64,000 bases of DNA, taken from contig NZ_CP033116.1 of NCBI RefSeq assembly GCF_009497895.1, forward strand, positions 2,418,001 to 2,482,000, in the 5' to 3' direction. This document shows, piece after piece, positions 9,177-20,251 of this stretch; position 1 is the stretch's first letter; every line of letters begins with the position of its first letter. Source of the stretch: Halopseudomonas pelagia (GTDB lineage: Bacteria > Pseudomonadota > Gammaproteobacteria > Pseudomonadales > Pseudomonadaceae). The position numbers and the translations under genes were made by a program. Under the pieces are notes generated by a model that made no database searches, was not told where the DNA came from, and was given only the letters and a program-made list of their open reading frames with translations.

Positions 9177-9713
9177 TTACTGCTTGGAAAGAACCAATTG
9201 GCCTTCTTCCAGCGGAATGCGGTTGCCTGGTTTGTGGTCCATGCGAACGCTGCCTTCTTCCTCGCCGATGGTGTAATCCACCTGATAGGCAACTACCCTG
9301 TCATTGCTGTCGTAAACAGTCTCGCAACGGGTTTCGGTTGTGGTGTAAGTGCTGTTTTGCTGCATTCTTTCCTGGGTTTTATTCCCAGCGTAACCGCCAG
9401 CTGCAGCGCCTGCGACGGTAGCAATTTTCTTGCCGCTACCACCACCTACCTGGTTACCTAGCAGGCCACCCACTACGGCACCAGCGACTGAGCCGAGCAC
9501 TTGATGTTGATCCTGAACAGGCTTCTGCCGGTTTACGGCCACCTCTTGGCAAACCTCTCTGGGAGTTTTCTCGGTTTGCGTGATTTCTTCCACGTTAACC
9601 ACTTGGGCGTAGGTAGGCTCTTTGTCCGAAAGCGCGGTATAACCGGCAATCGCACCGCCGGCGGTGGCTACTACAGCACCGATAATGATGCCCGACAGCA
9701 TTGACTTGTTCAT
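9177..9713 (-). CDS. Glycine-zipper 2TM domain envelope protein
   Basis: 178 residues. An N-terminal hydrophobic segment (SGIIIGAVVATAGGAIAGY) could be a signal anchor. The middle (about residues 73-110) is a glycine zipper: GSVAGAVVGGLLGNQVGGG and GKKIATVAGAAAGGYAGNK, as in SlyB/Rick_17kDa-type outer-membrane or periplasmic proteins. The C-terminal part (RCETVYDSNDRVVAYQVDYTIG) matches the conserved tail of pseudomonad members of this group. A YYxV-type function is unknown; it probably lies in the envelope. RBS TGGAG is 8 bases before the ATG. It stands alone with its own terminator. Confidence 0.82.
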   Translation of the reverse strand: MNKSMLSGIIIGAVVATAGGAIAGYTALSDKEPTYAQVVNVEEITQTEKTPREVCQEVAVNRQKPVQDQHQVLGSVAGAVVGGLLGNQVGGGSGKKIATVAGAAAGGYAGNKTQERMQQNSTYTTTETRCETVYDSNDRVVAYQVDYTIGEEEGSVRMDHKPGNRIPLEEGQLVLSKQ

Positions 9714-9806
9714 AATGAAACTCCAGTGCGATGATATGTGTGCATTTTTTTAGTACGCACCGTTCTGACAAGATACTGTGACATAGGTTCAGACTTTAGT
9801 CTGTAA

Positions 9807-10110
9807 CTAATGTGACACAGGTCGCATTCTCAGGCGAGTGGTCAGCGCAAATGTCACCGGACGCCGCCACTGGTTCTTCAGGCTGCTCCATATCAGTGCC
9901 AGCCAGTAGAGCAGATGCTGCCAACGCGATGCCTGCCGGTTCAGATAGATTTTACTACGCTGATCAATGAAGGGTGTTTCACCCAGAACTCAAATAGCTC
10001 TATGCCCTCTGCCACGGCAAAGACACGGATATCCTTGAGCTTGTTCTAATGGGCGTGGGAACAGACTAACAGCGCTTTTTTGTCCAGGGTCACCGGCAAA
10101 TCCTTACGAG
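9807..10110 (-). pseudogene. Decayed 3' end of an unidentified gene
   Basis: The 459-base gap 9714-10172 has no intact gene, but the minus strand reads like protein in two frames. From about 9977 down to the TAG at 9807-9809 it gives PFIDQRSKIYLNRQASRW followed by a Trp/Leu-rich stretch and a basic end (TTRLRMRPVSH). Just upstream (about 10110-9960) another frame gives VTLDKKALLVCSHAH, an in-frame stop, then NKLKDIRVFAVAEGIELFEFW. A frameshift near 9965-9975 and the nonsense codon would both be needed to join them, which suggests a dying gene. I do not recognise the family. Confidence 0.45.
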
Positions 10111-10172
10111 ATGAGCCGGCATTCTGCTTTATTTTTGCTGTTTTTGGCAGCCTGGCGCGCAGAGACCGCGGG

Positions 10173-13100
10173 TCAGGGTAGCGGCAGTGCGTGAGAGTCG
10201 CGTTTCAAAATGCGGACGAAATCTCCTTCCGCCACTGGCGGGCTATATAAATAGCCTTGGAACGCGTGGCAGGACTGAGTTTGGAGGAAATCCAGCTGCT
10301 CCTGGGTTTCCACACCTTCGGCAATGAGTTCTAGCCGGAGGTTACGTGCCATCGCAATAATCGCCCGCACGATCTCCGCATCATTGGCGTCCCGGGTACA
10401 GTCGCGAATAAACGACTGATCGATCTTCAACAGGTCGAGGGGTAGGCGCTTGAGATAACTGAGTGAGGAATAGCCGGTGCCGAAATCGTCTAGCGCAAAC
10501 CTTACGCCCATATCCCGCAGTTCCTGCATCTTGGCGATGGTATCGCTGATATTCTGAATAACGATGTTTTCGGTAATTTCCAGTTTCAGGCAACGTGCAG
10601 GCACGCCGCGGCTGTCTATAGCGTGGCGCACCTGGTCAACAAAATCGGGTTGGCGAAATTGCCGGGGGCTGATATTCACGCTGAGGCTGAACTCTTCAGG
10701 GCTGATATGGCCCTGGCGCAACAGTTCGGCGATGAATTGGCAGGCTCGTCCCAGCACCCAGGTTCCGACTTCGAGAATCATGCCGCTTTCTTCCAGTACA
10801 TGAATGAAACCCATTGGGCCGGTAAGACCCTTTGTTGGATGCATCCAGCGAATCAGCGCTTCAGCGCCGACAATGCGTTGTTCCAGAGCGTCGAATTGCG
10901 GTTGATAAAAGAGCACGAACTCACATTTGCTCACCGCGACGCGCAACTCGGTTTCCACGGAAAGTCGCTCACTGGCGGCGATCTGCATCGCCTGTTCGAA
11001 AAAGGCGATGCCGTTTCTGCCATTTTCTTTGACTTTGTAAAGAGCGATATCCGCGCGTTTGAGCAAATCGTCCGGGTTGGTTCCGTGTTCCGGCAGCAGT
11101 GTGATACCTATGCTGCAACCCAGTTGCAGGCTATGGCCTTCGATCAGCATCGGCGCCGACAACGCGGCAAGCAGCTTTTCAGCGGTATGCTGCACTTGCC
11201 GGTGGATTGCCTCGGAGGGACCTTCCATTCCGCAAAGTAGCACTACAAACTCGTCACCGCCCAGGCGTGCGACCGTGTCGACTTTGCGCACCTGCGCCAA
11301 CAGGCGACGGCTGACCTCCTGTAATACCGCATCACCGCAGGAGTGCCCCAGAGAGTCGTTGATGTGCTTGAAGTGGTCGAGATCAAAAAACAGGATTGCG
11401 CTGCTTTGCAGCAATCGCTCGCAAACCGCCAGGTTCTGAGTCACGCGGTCACTCAACAGCATGCGGTTGGGCAGGTCGGTGAGGGCGTCGTGGTACGCCA
11501 GATGCTTGACCCGCGCTTCAATCAGTTTCTGCTCGGTAATATCGCGTGCGGTCAACAGCATGCATTCGGTGCCGTCGATAATCATCGGTTCGATCGATAC
11601 CGACACCAGAAGCTCCTGACCAAACTTGCCATTCACGCGCATTTCTCGCTGCCGTACACGACCGTACCTTTCCAGCTCATCAATCAGCACGGCGCGTTCG
11701 GAATAGTCTGCCCATATGTTCATGTCCCGCGCGGTTCTGCCGATCGCATCGGTGGCGGTAAATCCAGTTAAGCGGGTGAAACCTTCGTTGACGTCCAGGT
11801 GCTTGCCGGTGGCCTTTTCACTAATGCTGATGGAGTCAGGGCTGGCTCTGAAAGCCCGGGAAAATTTATCCTCGGACGCGCGCAGTGCTGCTTCCGCTTC
11901 CTTGCGTGCGGTAATGTCCTTGAAGGTGGAGAGCATGCACAACTGACGGTTGATGGTGATGAAACTGCTCGACACTTCGCAGGTCAGGTACAGGCCCTCG
12001 CGGGTCACGAAGTCGATTTCCATACTGTTGAGGCCGGCCGCTGGATCGATTCTTTTCAGCACTTGCGTACGCTGCTGCGCATCGCGCCAGAACCCGACGT
12101 CAAGAGCGGTTCTGCCAATGATATCTTCGGTGCGGTAACCAAATACGCGGGTGAAACTCTGATTGATCTCGATGACCAGTTGCGTGGTCGCATTAACCAG
12201 GATGTAAGGATCGGGCGAGCCTTGAAATAGTGCCGAGAACTTGGCTTCACTGCGCTGCAAGGCCTGCTCACTGCGGCGTCGATCGGTAATGTCTTTCAGG
12301 GTGCCGACCATGCGCTGAATACTGCCATCGCTGTGGCGATGAAGCGTGGCTGTCACTTCCACCCAGCGCAGGCTGTCGTTTTCCGGAACTAGACTGTAAG
12401 TCAGGCGATAACGCGACTGCGTGCCACGGCCAATGGCGATGAAGCTGCGACGCAGCTCACGGCGGTGTTTGCCGGGAATGTCCTTCATGAACAGCTGCAA
12501 TGGGCCATCCCATGCTTCCTCGGCGTGACCGTGCAGTGCGGCGGCGCGCGCCGAACAGTGAAGCAGGTCAGTGTGCGGGCTCCAATCCCATATACCCATC
12601 TGCGCCGCTTCCAGCGCCATGTTCAAGCGCTCCTGACTTTCGCGCAGGGCGTTATCGTGCTGCTTCTGTTCGGTAATGTCGTGCGCGGTAATCACCAGGC
12701 ATTCACTGCCATTGACTATCACCGGTTCGGCATACAGGGTGACGTCGAGGCGAGAACCATTCTGATGATGGATGTGCACCTCACGATTACGGATACGGCC
12801 TTCTTGGCGCAGCACCTCATGCATCAGCTCGTAGGTGGCGCGCTCCATCACGCCCAGCTCACACAGCGTATGCCCAAGCGCATCAATCGGCTTGAGGCCG
12901 GTCAAGAGTTCAAAGCTTTGATTGGCCTCAAGCAGCAGCTCAGTCTGCATATCCAGCACCACGATGGCTTCATGGCTGGCATTGAACGCCTTGAGATATT
13001 TTTCCTGGGAAATTTTCAGCTCACGCTCGGTACGGATGCGCGCGGTAATATCATGGGCCATCGATAGACGGCATTCGATGCCATGAACGACAATGGCTTC

Positions 13101-13430
13101 CATCGAAACCAGGCAGGTTTTCATCTCCCCACTTCGGCAGCGTAATACCGCTTCGAACTCGACAATTCGGCCTTCACTGGCAAAGCGATCAAGCAACTGC
13201 AGGCGCTGCTTCTTGCTCGCCCAGAGCGGGAATTCAGACGAAAGCTGATCAATAATGTTTTCCGGCCGCCAGCCGAACAGCTCCTCAAACGCCGGGTTGA
13301 CGTCTACCACACGGCTGGTGGCAGCCTCTGCCAGCATGCTGGCAATGGGCATGCGGTGGAACAGCCGTTTGAACGCGACATCCTGATCGCTGCCCGCTTT
13401 ATGCTTGTTAGCGCTGGGTAACTGCGGCAT
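10173..13430 (-). CDS. Five-PAS diguanylate cyclase/phosphodiesterase (GGDEF-EAL)
   Basis: 1085 residues with no membrane segment, so likely cytoplasmic. I count five PAS domains at roughly residues 20-135, 140-260, 265-390, 395-515 and 520-640, each ending in a DITxxK/R-type motif. The GGDEF domain (about 645-815) has an intact ARLGGDEF active site and, five residues before it, RKVD, a complete RxxD inhibitory I-site. The EAL domain (about 820-1075) keeps GAEALIRW, NISPRQF, DDFGTGYSS and EGVET, so both synthesis and breakdown of cyclic di-GMP look possible. The start at 13430 follows GGGACGGA. Ligands of the PAS domains are unknown; it is monocistronic. Confidence 0.92.
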   Translation of the reverse strand: MPQLPSANKHKAGSDQDVAFKRLFHRMPIASMLAEAATSRVVDVNPAFEELFGWRPENIIDQLSSEFPLWASKKQRLQLLDRFASEGRIVEFEAVLRCRSGEMKTCLVSMEAIVVHGIECRLSMAHDITARIRTERELKISQEKYLKAFNASHEAIVVLDMQTELLLEANQSFELLTGLKPIDALGHTLCELGVMERATYELMHEVLRQEGRIRNREVHIHHQNGSRLDVTLYAEPVIVNGSECLVITAHDITEQKQHDNALRESQERLNMALEAAQMGIWDWSPHTDLLHCSARAAALHGHAEEAWDGPLQLFMKDIPGKHRRELRRSFIAIGRGTQSRYRLTYSLVPENDSLRWVEVTATLHRHSDGSIQRMVGTLKDITDRRRSEQALQRSEAKFSALFQGSPDPYILVNATTQLVIEINQSFTRVFGYRTEDIIGRTALDVGFWRDAQQRTQVLKRIDPAAGLNSMEIDFVTREGLYLTCEVSSSFITINRQLCMLSTFKDITARKEAEAALRASEDKFSRAFRASPDSISISEKATGKHLDVNEGFTRLTGFTATDAIGRTARDMNIWADYSERAVLIDELERYGRVRQREMRVNGKFGQELLVSVSIEPMIIDGTECMLLTARDITEQKLIEARVKHLAYHDALTDLPNRMLLSDRVTQNLAVCERLLQSSAILFFDLDHFKHINDSLGHSCGDAVLQEVSRRLLAQVRKVDTVARLGGDEFVVLLCGMEGPSEAIHRQVQHTAEKLLAALSAPMLIEGHSLQLGCSIGITLLPEHGTNPDDLLKRADIALYKVKENGRNGIAFFEQAMQIAASERLSVETELRVAVSKCEFVLFYQPQFDALEQRIVGAEALIRWMHPTKGLTGPMGFIHVLEESGMILEVGTWVLGRACQFIAELLRQGHISPEEFSLSVNISPRQFRQPDFVDQVRHAIDSRGVPARCLKLEITENIVIQNISDTIAKMQELRDMGVRFALDDFGTGYSSLSYLKRLPLDLLKIDQSFIRDCTRDANDAEIVRAIIAMARNLRLELIAEGVETQEQLDFLQTQSCHAFQGYLYSPPVAEGDFVRILKRDSHALPLP

Positions 13431-13516
13431 TAATCCGTCCCTGACTGGGTTTGCTTCCGACGAACAGGCAAGACAATTCTCTCTTTCGCTAGATTGAAAA
13501 TAGACTTAGAAAAGGC

Positions 13517-13547
13517 TGCAAACAAGGCCCCATTACATTTGTTTGCA
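13517..13547 (-). terminator. Hairpin at the 3' end of the leu-linked LysR gene
   Basis: TGCAAACAA (13517-13525) pairs with TTGTTTGCA (13539-13547) across a 13-base loop. On the minus strand, the direction of the LysR gene, it is followed by GCCTTTTC, a short T run. The right arm lies inside the last codons of the LysR gene. Confidence 0.5.
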
Positions 13548-14405
13548 ATCAAGCTGCCGCACCAGCGCCTGGCCCGCATTCGACAGGGTTCTACCGCTGT
13601 GCCAGATCACACCGAGCTGACGCTGCAGCGTCACGTCGGGGACCTGCAGAGCTTTTACCTGTGTATCCAGCATGGTGCGTGGCAATACGCTCCAGGCCAG
13701 GCCGATCGACACCATCATCTTGATGGTTTCCAGATAGTTGGTGCTCATGCGTATTTGCGGACTCACCCCGCGCTGCTGAAACAGCTGGCTGACCACCTTG
13801 TGAGTAAAGGTATTCACGCCTGGGAACACCGCCGGGTAAGCGGCCAGTTGCGCAAGATCGACCTGTGGCAGGTTGGCCAGCGGATGCTCCGGAGCCACTA
13901 CAAAATCAAGCGGATCATCCCAGACGGCTTTGGCCATGATCGGCGGCTCCAGGATCGGTGCCAGGGTGATCACCGCCAGTTCAATCTCGCCGTGCAGGAC
14001 TTTGTCATAGGCCACCTCTGAATCAAGGAAGTCTATGTCCAGCGCCACGTCTGGATAAGCCGCCGTGTAGGTACGCAAGACCGGAGGGAGACGATGAAGG
14101 CCAATGTGATGACTGGTGGCCATGCTCAGGCGCCCCTGGACCTGGCTTGACAGGTTGCCAAGGGCGCGCCGGGTGTCTTTCAGGGCGGTGATGATCTGTT
14201 CGGCGCGCGGTTTCAACGCCCGGCCTGCTTCCGTCATGCTGATATGTCTGCCTATACGGTCGAATAGTCGCGCGTCCAGCTGCTGCTCCAGAGTGGCAAT
14301 CCTTTTGCTGATCGCCGGTTGAGTGAGATGCAGTTGCTCTGCCGCGCGGGAAAACGAGGCATGCTCGGCCACCGCGAGGAAGGCTGACAGGTTGGCAGTA
14401 TCCAT
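13533..14405 (-). CDS. LysR-type regulator divergent from leuCD
   Basis: 290 residues: N-terminal HTH (LSAFLAVAEHASFSRAAEQLHLTQPAISKRIATLE, about residues 5-40) and an effector-binding domain. A LysR gene in the same divergent position next to leuC is found in P. aeruginosa, which suggests control of the leucine genes, though I know of no direct proof. The effector might be a pathway intermediate such as isopropylmalate, by analogy with LeuO/LysR control of leu genes elsewhere; this is inference. Confidence 0.88.
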   Translation of the reverse strand: MDTANLSAFLAVAEHASFSRAAEQLHLTQPAISKRIATLEQQLDARLFDRIGRHISMTEAGRALKPRAEQIITALKDTRRALGNLSSQVQGRLSMATSHHIGLHRLPPVLRTYTAAYPDVALDIDFLDSEVAYDKVLHGEIELAVITLAPILEPPIMAKAVWDDPLDFVVAPEHPLANLPQVDLAQLAAYPAVFPGVNTFTHKVVSQLFQQRGVSPQIRMSTNYLETIKMMVSIGLAWSVLPRTMLDTQVKALQVPDVTLQRQLGVIWHSGRTLSNAGQALVRQLDCKQM

Positions 14406-14423
14406 GATTGAGATTCCATATGG

Positions 14424-14460
14424 TTATCCAATACATGAATAATATGAATTTGTGTTATCC
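14424..14460. promoter_or_regulatory. Candidate LysR operator in the leuC divergent promoter
   Basis: Two copies of TTATCC (14424-14429 and 14455-14460) lie 31 bases apart, about three helical turns, flanking an A/T-rich imperfect inverted repeat (ATACATGAATAATATGAAT) that contains a LysR-like T-N11-A spacing. The region is only 19 bases upstream of the LysR start. Position is the main support. Confidence 0.35.
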
Positions 14461-14575
14461 GTTGCCAGCTTTTAAGCTTATTACGTTATTCAACGTGATC
14501 TATTTGAAATAAGCACGCCACCGAACGAGCGATCAACGCTCGCCTGGCAGCACCAGCCTGGTTCAGGAGTACAGC

Positions 14576-16005
<1,430 letters not shown>

Positions 16006-16009
<4 letters not shown>

Positions 16010-16659
16010 AGCCTTTTACTCAGCATACCGGTCTGGTCGCACCCCTGGACCGTGCAAATGTGGATACCGATCAGATTATTCCCAAGCAGTTTCTCAAGTC
16101 GATTCGCCGTAGCGGTTTTGGCAAGAACCTGTTTGATGAGTGGCGCTACCTGGACGAAGGCCTGCCGGATCAGGATGCATCGCACCGTCCGCTGAACCCG
16201 GATTTCGTGCTCAATCAGCCGCGCTACCATGGCGCCAGCGTGCTGTTGGCGCGCAAGAATTTTGGCTGTGGTTCCAGCCGTGAGCATGCGCCCTGGGCGC
16301 TGGAAGAGTACGGTTTCAGAACCATTCTGGCTCCCAGCTACGCGGATATTTTCTATAACAACAGCTTTAAGAACGGCCTGTTACCCCTTGTTTTGACTGA
16401 AGAAGAAATCGATGAGCTCTTTGTCCAAGCCGAGCAGGTGCCAGGCTATGAACTGACTGTTGATCTGCAGGCGCAGACTGTGACGCGGCCTGACGGCAAG
16501 CAGTACAGCTTCGAGGTGGACGCGTTTCGTAAACACTGCCTGCTCAACGGTCTGGACGATATCGGCCTGACGCTGGAAGACGCGGAGGCGATTCGCGCAT
16601 TTGAAGTCGGGCACAAACAAGATAACCCCTGGTTGTTCGGCGCCATCAAGGGCGTTTGA
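16006..16659 (+). CDS. leuD: 3-isopropylmalate dehydratase small subunit
   Basis: 217 residues, close to the usual 200-215. Signatures: the [14 protein letters not shown] substrate-loop motif near the N-terminus and [15 protein letters not shown] (about residues 85-99). It supplies the swivelling domain to LeuC. It starts within the leuC stop and is followed after 34 bases by leuB. Confidence 0.98.
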
Positions 16660-16693
16660 TACCCGGCGACGGTTCTGATTTTAAGGAATAGAT

Positions 16694-17776
16694 ATGAGCA
16701 TGAAGATTCTGGTTCTGCCCGGTGACGGTATTGGTCCCGAGATCATGGCCGAAGCGGTCAAGGTGCTGGAGTTGGCCAACGACAAGTTCGACCTGGGCGC
16801 GGAGCTGAGCTACGACGATCTCGGTGGCGCCGCCTACGATCGCTACGGCAGTCCGCTGGCGGATGAGACGCTTGAGCGCGCGCGTCTGGCTGATGCCATT
16901 CTGCTTGGCGCGGTCGGTGGCCCCAAATGGGATACGATTGATCCGGCGCTGCGTCCAGAGCGCGGTTTGCTGAAAATTCGCTCGCAACTGGAACTGTTTG
17001 GCAACTTGCGCCCGGCGATTCTCTACCCGCAATTGGCCGAGGCCTCCACCCTGAAGCCAGAAGTGGTCTCCGGGCTGGATATCCTTATCGTTCGCGAACT
17101 GACCGGCGGCATCTATTTCGGTCAGCCGCGTGAGCGCAAGGTGCTGGAGTCCGGCGAGCGCTTCGCCTTCGATACCCTGCCTTACAGCGAGTCTGAAGTA
17201 CGGCGCATTGCCAAGGTCGGTTTCGACTCGGCGCGGGTGCGTGGCAAGAAGCTCTGCTCAGTAGACAAGGCCAACGTGCTGGCCTCCAGCCAACTGTGGC
17301 GTGAAGTAGTGGAGGAGGTGGGCAAGGACTACCCGGATGTCGAGCTGTCGCACATCTATGTCGACAACGCCGCCATGCAGCTGGTGCGGGCGCCCAAGCA
17401 GTTCGATGTGATCGTCACCGACAATCTGTTCGGAGACATTCTATCTGATCAGGCGTCCATGCTCACCGGCTCGATCGGCATGCTGCCGTCAGCGTCACTG
17501 GATGCCAATAACAAGGGCATGTACGAGCCCTGCCATGGCAGCGCGCCGGACATTGCCGGCAAAGGCGTTGCCAATCCGCTGGCGACCATCCTGTCGGTCT
17601 CGATGATGCTGCGTTACAGCTTCAATCAGGTAGCGGCGGCCGATGCAATCGAGCAGGCGGTGAGTCTGGTGCTCGATCAAAAGCTGCGCACCGGGGACAT
17701 CATGTCCGAGGGTTGTCAGTTGGTCGGCACGGCACAGATGGGCGACGCCGTGGCCGCAGCTCTTAAAAACCTGTAA
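16694..17776 (+). CDS. leuB: 3-isopropylmalate dehydrogenase
   Basis: 360 residues. It oxidises and decarboxylates 3-isopropylmalate with NAD+. Motifs: [11 protein letters not shown] at the start, [32 protein letters not shown], and the metal/cofactor region [13 protein letters not shown] followed by [25 protein letters not shown] lies 6-7 bases before the ATG. It completes leuCDB; leuA is not in the window. Confidence 0.98.
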   Translation: MSMKILVLPGDGIGPEIMAEAVKVLELANDKFDLGAELSYDDLGGAAYDRYGSPLADETLERARLADAILLGAVGGPKWDTIDPALRPERGLLKIRSQLELFGNLRPAILYPQLAEASTLKPEVVSGLDILIVRELTGGIYFGQPRERKVLESGERFAFDTLPYSESEVRRIAKVGFDSARVRGKKLCSVDKANVLASSQLWREVVEEVGKDYPDVELSHIYVDNAAMQLVRAPKQFDVIVTDNLFGDILSDQASMLTGSIGMLPSASLDANNKGMYEPCHGSAPDIAGKGVANPLATILSVSMMLRYSFNQVAAADAIEQAVSLVLDQKLRTGDIMSEGCQLVGTAQMGDAVAAALKNL

Positions 17777-17792
17777 ACTGTACGGCTTTGCG

Positions 17793-17817
17793 TTGCGCCC
17801 GGCTGGTCCGGGCGCAA
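17793..17817 (+). terminator. Hairpin between leuB and asd
   Basis: TTGCGCCCGG (17793-17802) pairs perfectly with CCGGGCGCAA (17808-17817) across a 5-base loop, 16 bases after the leuB stop. The trailing sequence (TAGTCTTTGAATTT) is only moderately T-rich, so read-through into asd is possible. Confidence 0.55.
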
Positions 17818-17851
17818 TAGTCTTTGAATTTACCCCACGGGGGTTGTAGTT

Positions 17852-18964
17852 ATGAAACAAGTAGGTCTGGTTGGCTGGCGCGGCATGGTTGGTTCCGTGC
17901 TGATGCAGCGCATGCGCGAAGAAAACGATTTCGCCGATATCGAGCCGGTGTTCTTCACGACATCGAATGTTGGCGGAGCAGGTCCGGATATCGGCAAGGA
18001 TATTCCACCGCTTAAAGATGCTTTCGATATCGAGTCGCTGAAGCCGCTGGACGTGATCATTACCTGCCAGGGTGGCGATTACACCCAGGCGGTCTACCCG
18101 AAGCTACGTGCCGAGGGTTGGAATGGTTACTGGATTGATGCGGCTTCCACACTACGTATGGAAGACGAGGCGGTTATCATTCTGGATCCGGTGAATCGCA
18201 AGAATGTCGATCAGGCGTTGCGTGACGGGGTCAAGACCTACGTTGGCGGCAACTGTACTGTCAGTCTGATGCTGATGGGTCTTGGCGGTCTGTTCGAGCA
18301 GGGTCTGGTGGAGTGGATGAGCGCCATGACCTATCAGGCGGCCAGTGGTGCCGGTGCGCAGAACATGCGCGAGCTGATCGGGCAGATGGGCACTATTCAT
18401 GGCTCGGTAGCGGATAAGCTGGCCGATCCGGCTAGTGCGATTCTCGAAATCGATCGCCAGGTAGCGCAAACCCTGCGCTCTGAAGACTTTCCGGCCGAGC
18501 ACTTTGGCGTGCCTTTGGCAGGCAGCCTGATTCCCTGGATCGACAAGCAATTGCCTAACGGTCAAAGCCGCGAAGAGTGGAAAGCCCAGGCGGAGACCAA
18601 CAAGATCATCGGCCGCAGTGGCCGTCCGATCCCGGTCGATGGCATCTGCGTGCGCATTGGCGCCATGCGTTGCCATAGCCAGGCGCTGACCATCAAGCTG
18701 AACAAGGACGTGCCACTGGCGGATATCGAATCCATGCTCGCCGAGCACAATTCCTGGTCCAAGGTGGTGCCTAATACTAAAGAAGACACATTGCGTGATC
18801 TGACGCCGACTGCCGTGACCGGCACCTTGTCGGTCCCCGTCGGGCGTCTGCGCAAGCTGAACATGGGCTCGCAGTACCTGTCCGCGTTCACTGTCGGTGA
18901 CCAGCTCCTGTGGGGTGCGGCTGAACCGCTGCGCCGCATGCTGCGGATTCTGCAGGAGAGCTAA
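17852..18964 (+). CDS. asd: Aspartate-semialdehyde dehydrogenase
   Basis: 370 residues, the enterobacterial/pseudomonad class. It reduces aspartyl phosphate to aspartate semialdehyde for lysine/diaminopimelate, threonine and methionine. NADP-binding [14 protein letters not shown] is at the N-terminus, the catalytic Cys135 lies in GGNCTVSLM, and the [14 protein letters not shown] and [17 protein letters not shown] blocks follow. A strong terminator follows the gene, separating it from the paralogue downstream. Confidence 0.98.
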   Translation: MKQVGLVGWRGMVGSVLMQRMREENDFADIEPVFFTTSNVGGAGPDIGKDIPPLKDAFDIESLKPLDVIITCQGGDYTQAVYPKLRAEGWNGYWIDAASTLRMEDEAVIILDPVNRKNVDQALRDGVKTYVGGNCTVSLMLMGLGGLFEQGLVEWMSAMTYQAASGAGAQNMRELIGQMGTIHGSVADKLADPASAILEIDRQVAQTLRSEDFPAEHFGVPLAGSLIPWIDKQLPNGQSREEWKAQAETNKIIGRSGRPIPVDGICVRIGAMRCHSQALTIKLNKDVPLADIESMLAEHNSWSKVVPNTKEDTLRDLTPTAVTGTLSVPVGRLRKLNMGSQYLSAFTVGDQLLWGAAEPLRRMLRILQES

Positions 18965-18985
18965 TCGGCTGGCTGGTTTTTTTTC

Positions 18986-19025
18986 AGGGGCACCCTGGCA
19001 TTCGCCTGGGTGCCCCTTTGTTTTT
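18986..19025 (+). terminator. Rho-independent terminator after asd
   Basis: AGGGGCACCC (18986-18995) pairs with GGGTGCCCCT (19008-19017), followed by TTGTTTTTG. The arms are preceded by an eight-T run (18977-18984), so it could also act weakly on the opposite strand. Confidence 0.88.
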
Positions 19026-19055
19026 GAGCAAGGTTTTTTCAGTTGAGGAATACGT

Positions 19056-20075
19056 ATGAGCAAGACCTGTGACGTAGCGATAGTGGGTGTAACCGGCATG
19101 ATCGGTGACGTGCTGATCAATGTGCTGGAAGATCACGAGTTCCCTATCGGAAGACTCTATTTGGTTGACGAGGAAGCCTCGGCTGGCGGACGACTGATGT
19201 ACAAAGGCCAGAGTCTGCGGGTTGAGCCGCTGGAGCGCTTTGACTTCAGCAACGTCCGTGTCGCGGTGTTCTTTTGTGCCGAATCTGTTACCGCCACCTG
19301 GGCGCCGCGAGCGGTGGAGACGGGGTGTAGTGTTATCGATGGCAGCGGGCATTTCCGCGCGGATACCAGCGTGCCGTTAATGGTTGCAGGCGCCAATCCC
19401 CAGGTGCTGGAAGGGCGCACCTGGCCGGGTATTGTGGCTTGCCCGGATAGCCAGGTGGTGCAAGCCGTGTTGGCCTTGCGCGCAGTCGCCGGGTCTGGAG
19501 TTGAGGCCTTGTCCATCGCTACCTATCAGTCCATGTCGACTCGGGACCTGGACGCGGTGGAAGGCCTGGCTCTGCAGACCGGTCGTCTGCTTAACGGGCA
19601 GCCGCCGGAAACAGGCGCGCTGGAAAAGCAGGCCGCATTCAACCTGATCCCGCGTACCGGGGATGTGGATGAGCAGGGTTACACCCGTGATGAGGTCCGG
19701 CTGGCGGATGATCTACGGCGTATTTTCGAAGCGCCGGATATGCCCGTCAGCGTGACATGCGTACTCGTGCCGGTATTTTATGGCAATGCGGCGGTAGTTC
19801 ATGCTAAAACGACTGAATTAGTTGACGTCAAACGACTGGCGGGGCTTATTCGCAAGGCCCCGGGAGTGAAATTGCTGGATAAGCCAGCGCCGGGTGGCTA
19901 CCCGACGCCGGTTTCGGAAGCGACAGGAAGTGATTCGGTATGGATTGGTCGGTTACGTCAGGATCGGTTGGATCCCTTTGGACTGAATATGTGGATTGTG
20001 TCAGATAATCTGCGAAAAGGTGTTGTACTTAACAGTCTTCAGGCCCTCGACCTGTTGATAAAAGACTATTTGTAA
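19056..20075 (+). CDS. Usg-like aspartate-semialdehyde dehydrogenase paralogue without catalytic Cys
   Basis: 339 residues with the Asd fold: AIVGVTGMIGDVLINVL (NADP motif) and the C-terminal dimerisation domain. At the catalytic position the usual NPNC is replaced by CPDS (residues 129-132), so Ser132 stands where Cys should be. This is the Usg/PA3116-type paralogue that sits between asd and fimV in pseudomonads and near truA in enterobacteria. It is unlikely to reduce aspartyl phosphate; the real role is unknown. GAGGAA lies 8 bases before the ATG, so it is well translated. Confidence 0.87.
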   Translation: MSKTCDVAIVGVTGMIGDVLINVLEDHEFPIGRLYLVDEEASAGGRLMYKGQSLRVEPLERFDFSNVRVAVFFCAESVTATWAPRAVETGCSVIDGSGHFRADTSVPLMVAGANPQVLEGRTWPGIVACPDSQVVQAVLALRAVAGSGVEALSIATYQSMSTRDLDAVEGLALQTGRLLNGQPPETGALEKQAAFNLIPRTGDVDEQGYTRDEVRLADDLRRIFEAPDMPVSVTCVLVPVFYGNAAVVHAKTTELVDVKRLAGLIRKAPGVKLLDKPAPGGYPTPVSEATGSDSVWIGRLRQDRLDPFGLNMWIVSDNLRKGVVLNSLQALDLLIKDYL

Positions 20076-20251
20076 TCAATACTTGCTGTGGATTTCGTAT
20101 TAAGCAGATTAGGTTTGGGCTTTTGACCGCTCAGGCCTAATAGGTGTGCCAGGTTGCTGCGGACCGGGTGGGGAGTTGTAGAAAGGGCCGGTACGTGAGC
20201 AACGGGATCTGTTGACGCGAGAGAAAACGATAAAAGCAAAGGAACTTCGCT

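Noticed and set aside
18152..19120. A 322-codon antisense frame over asd
   Set aside because: It runs through the asd terminator and into the next gene; typical mirror frame of a high-GC gene.
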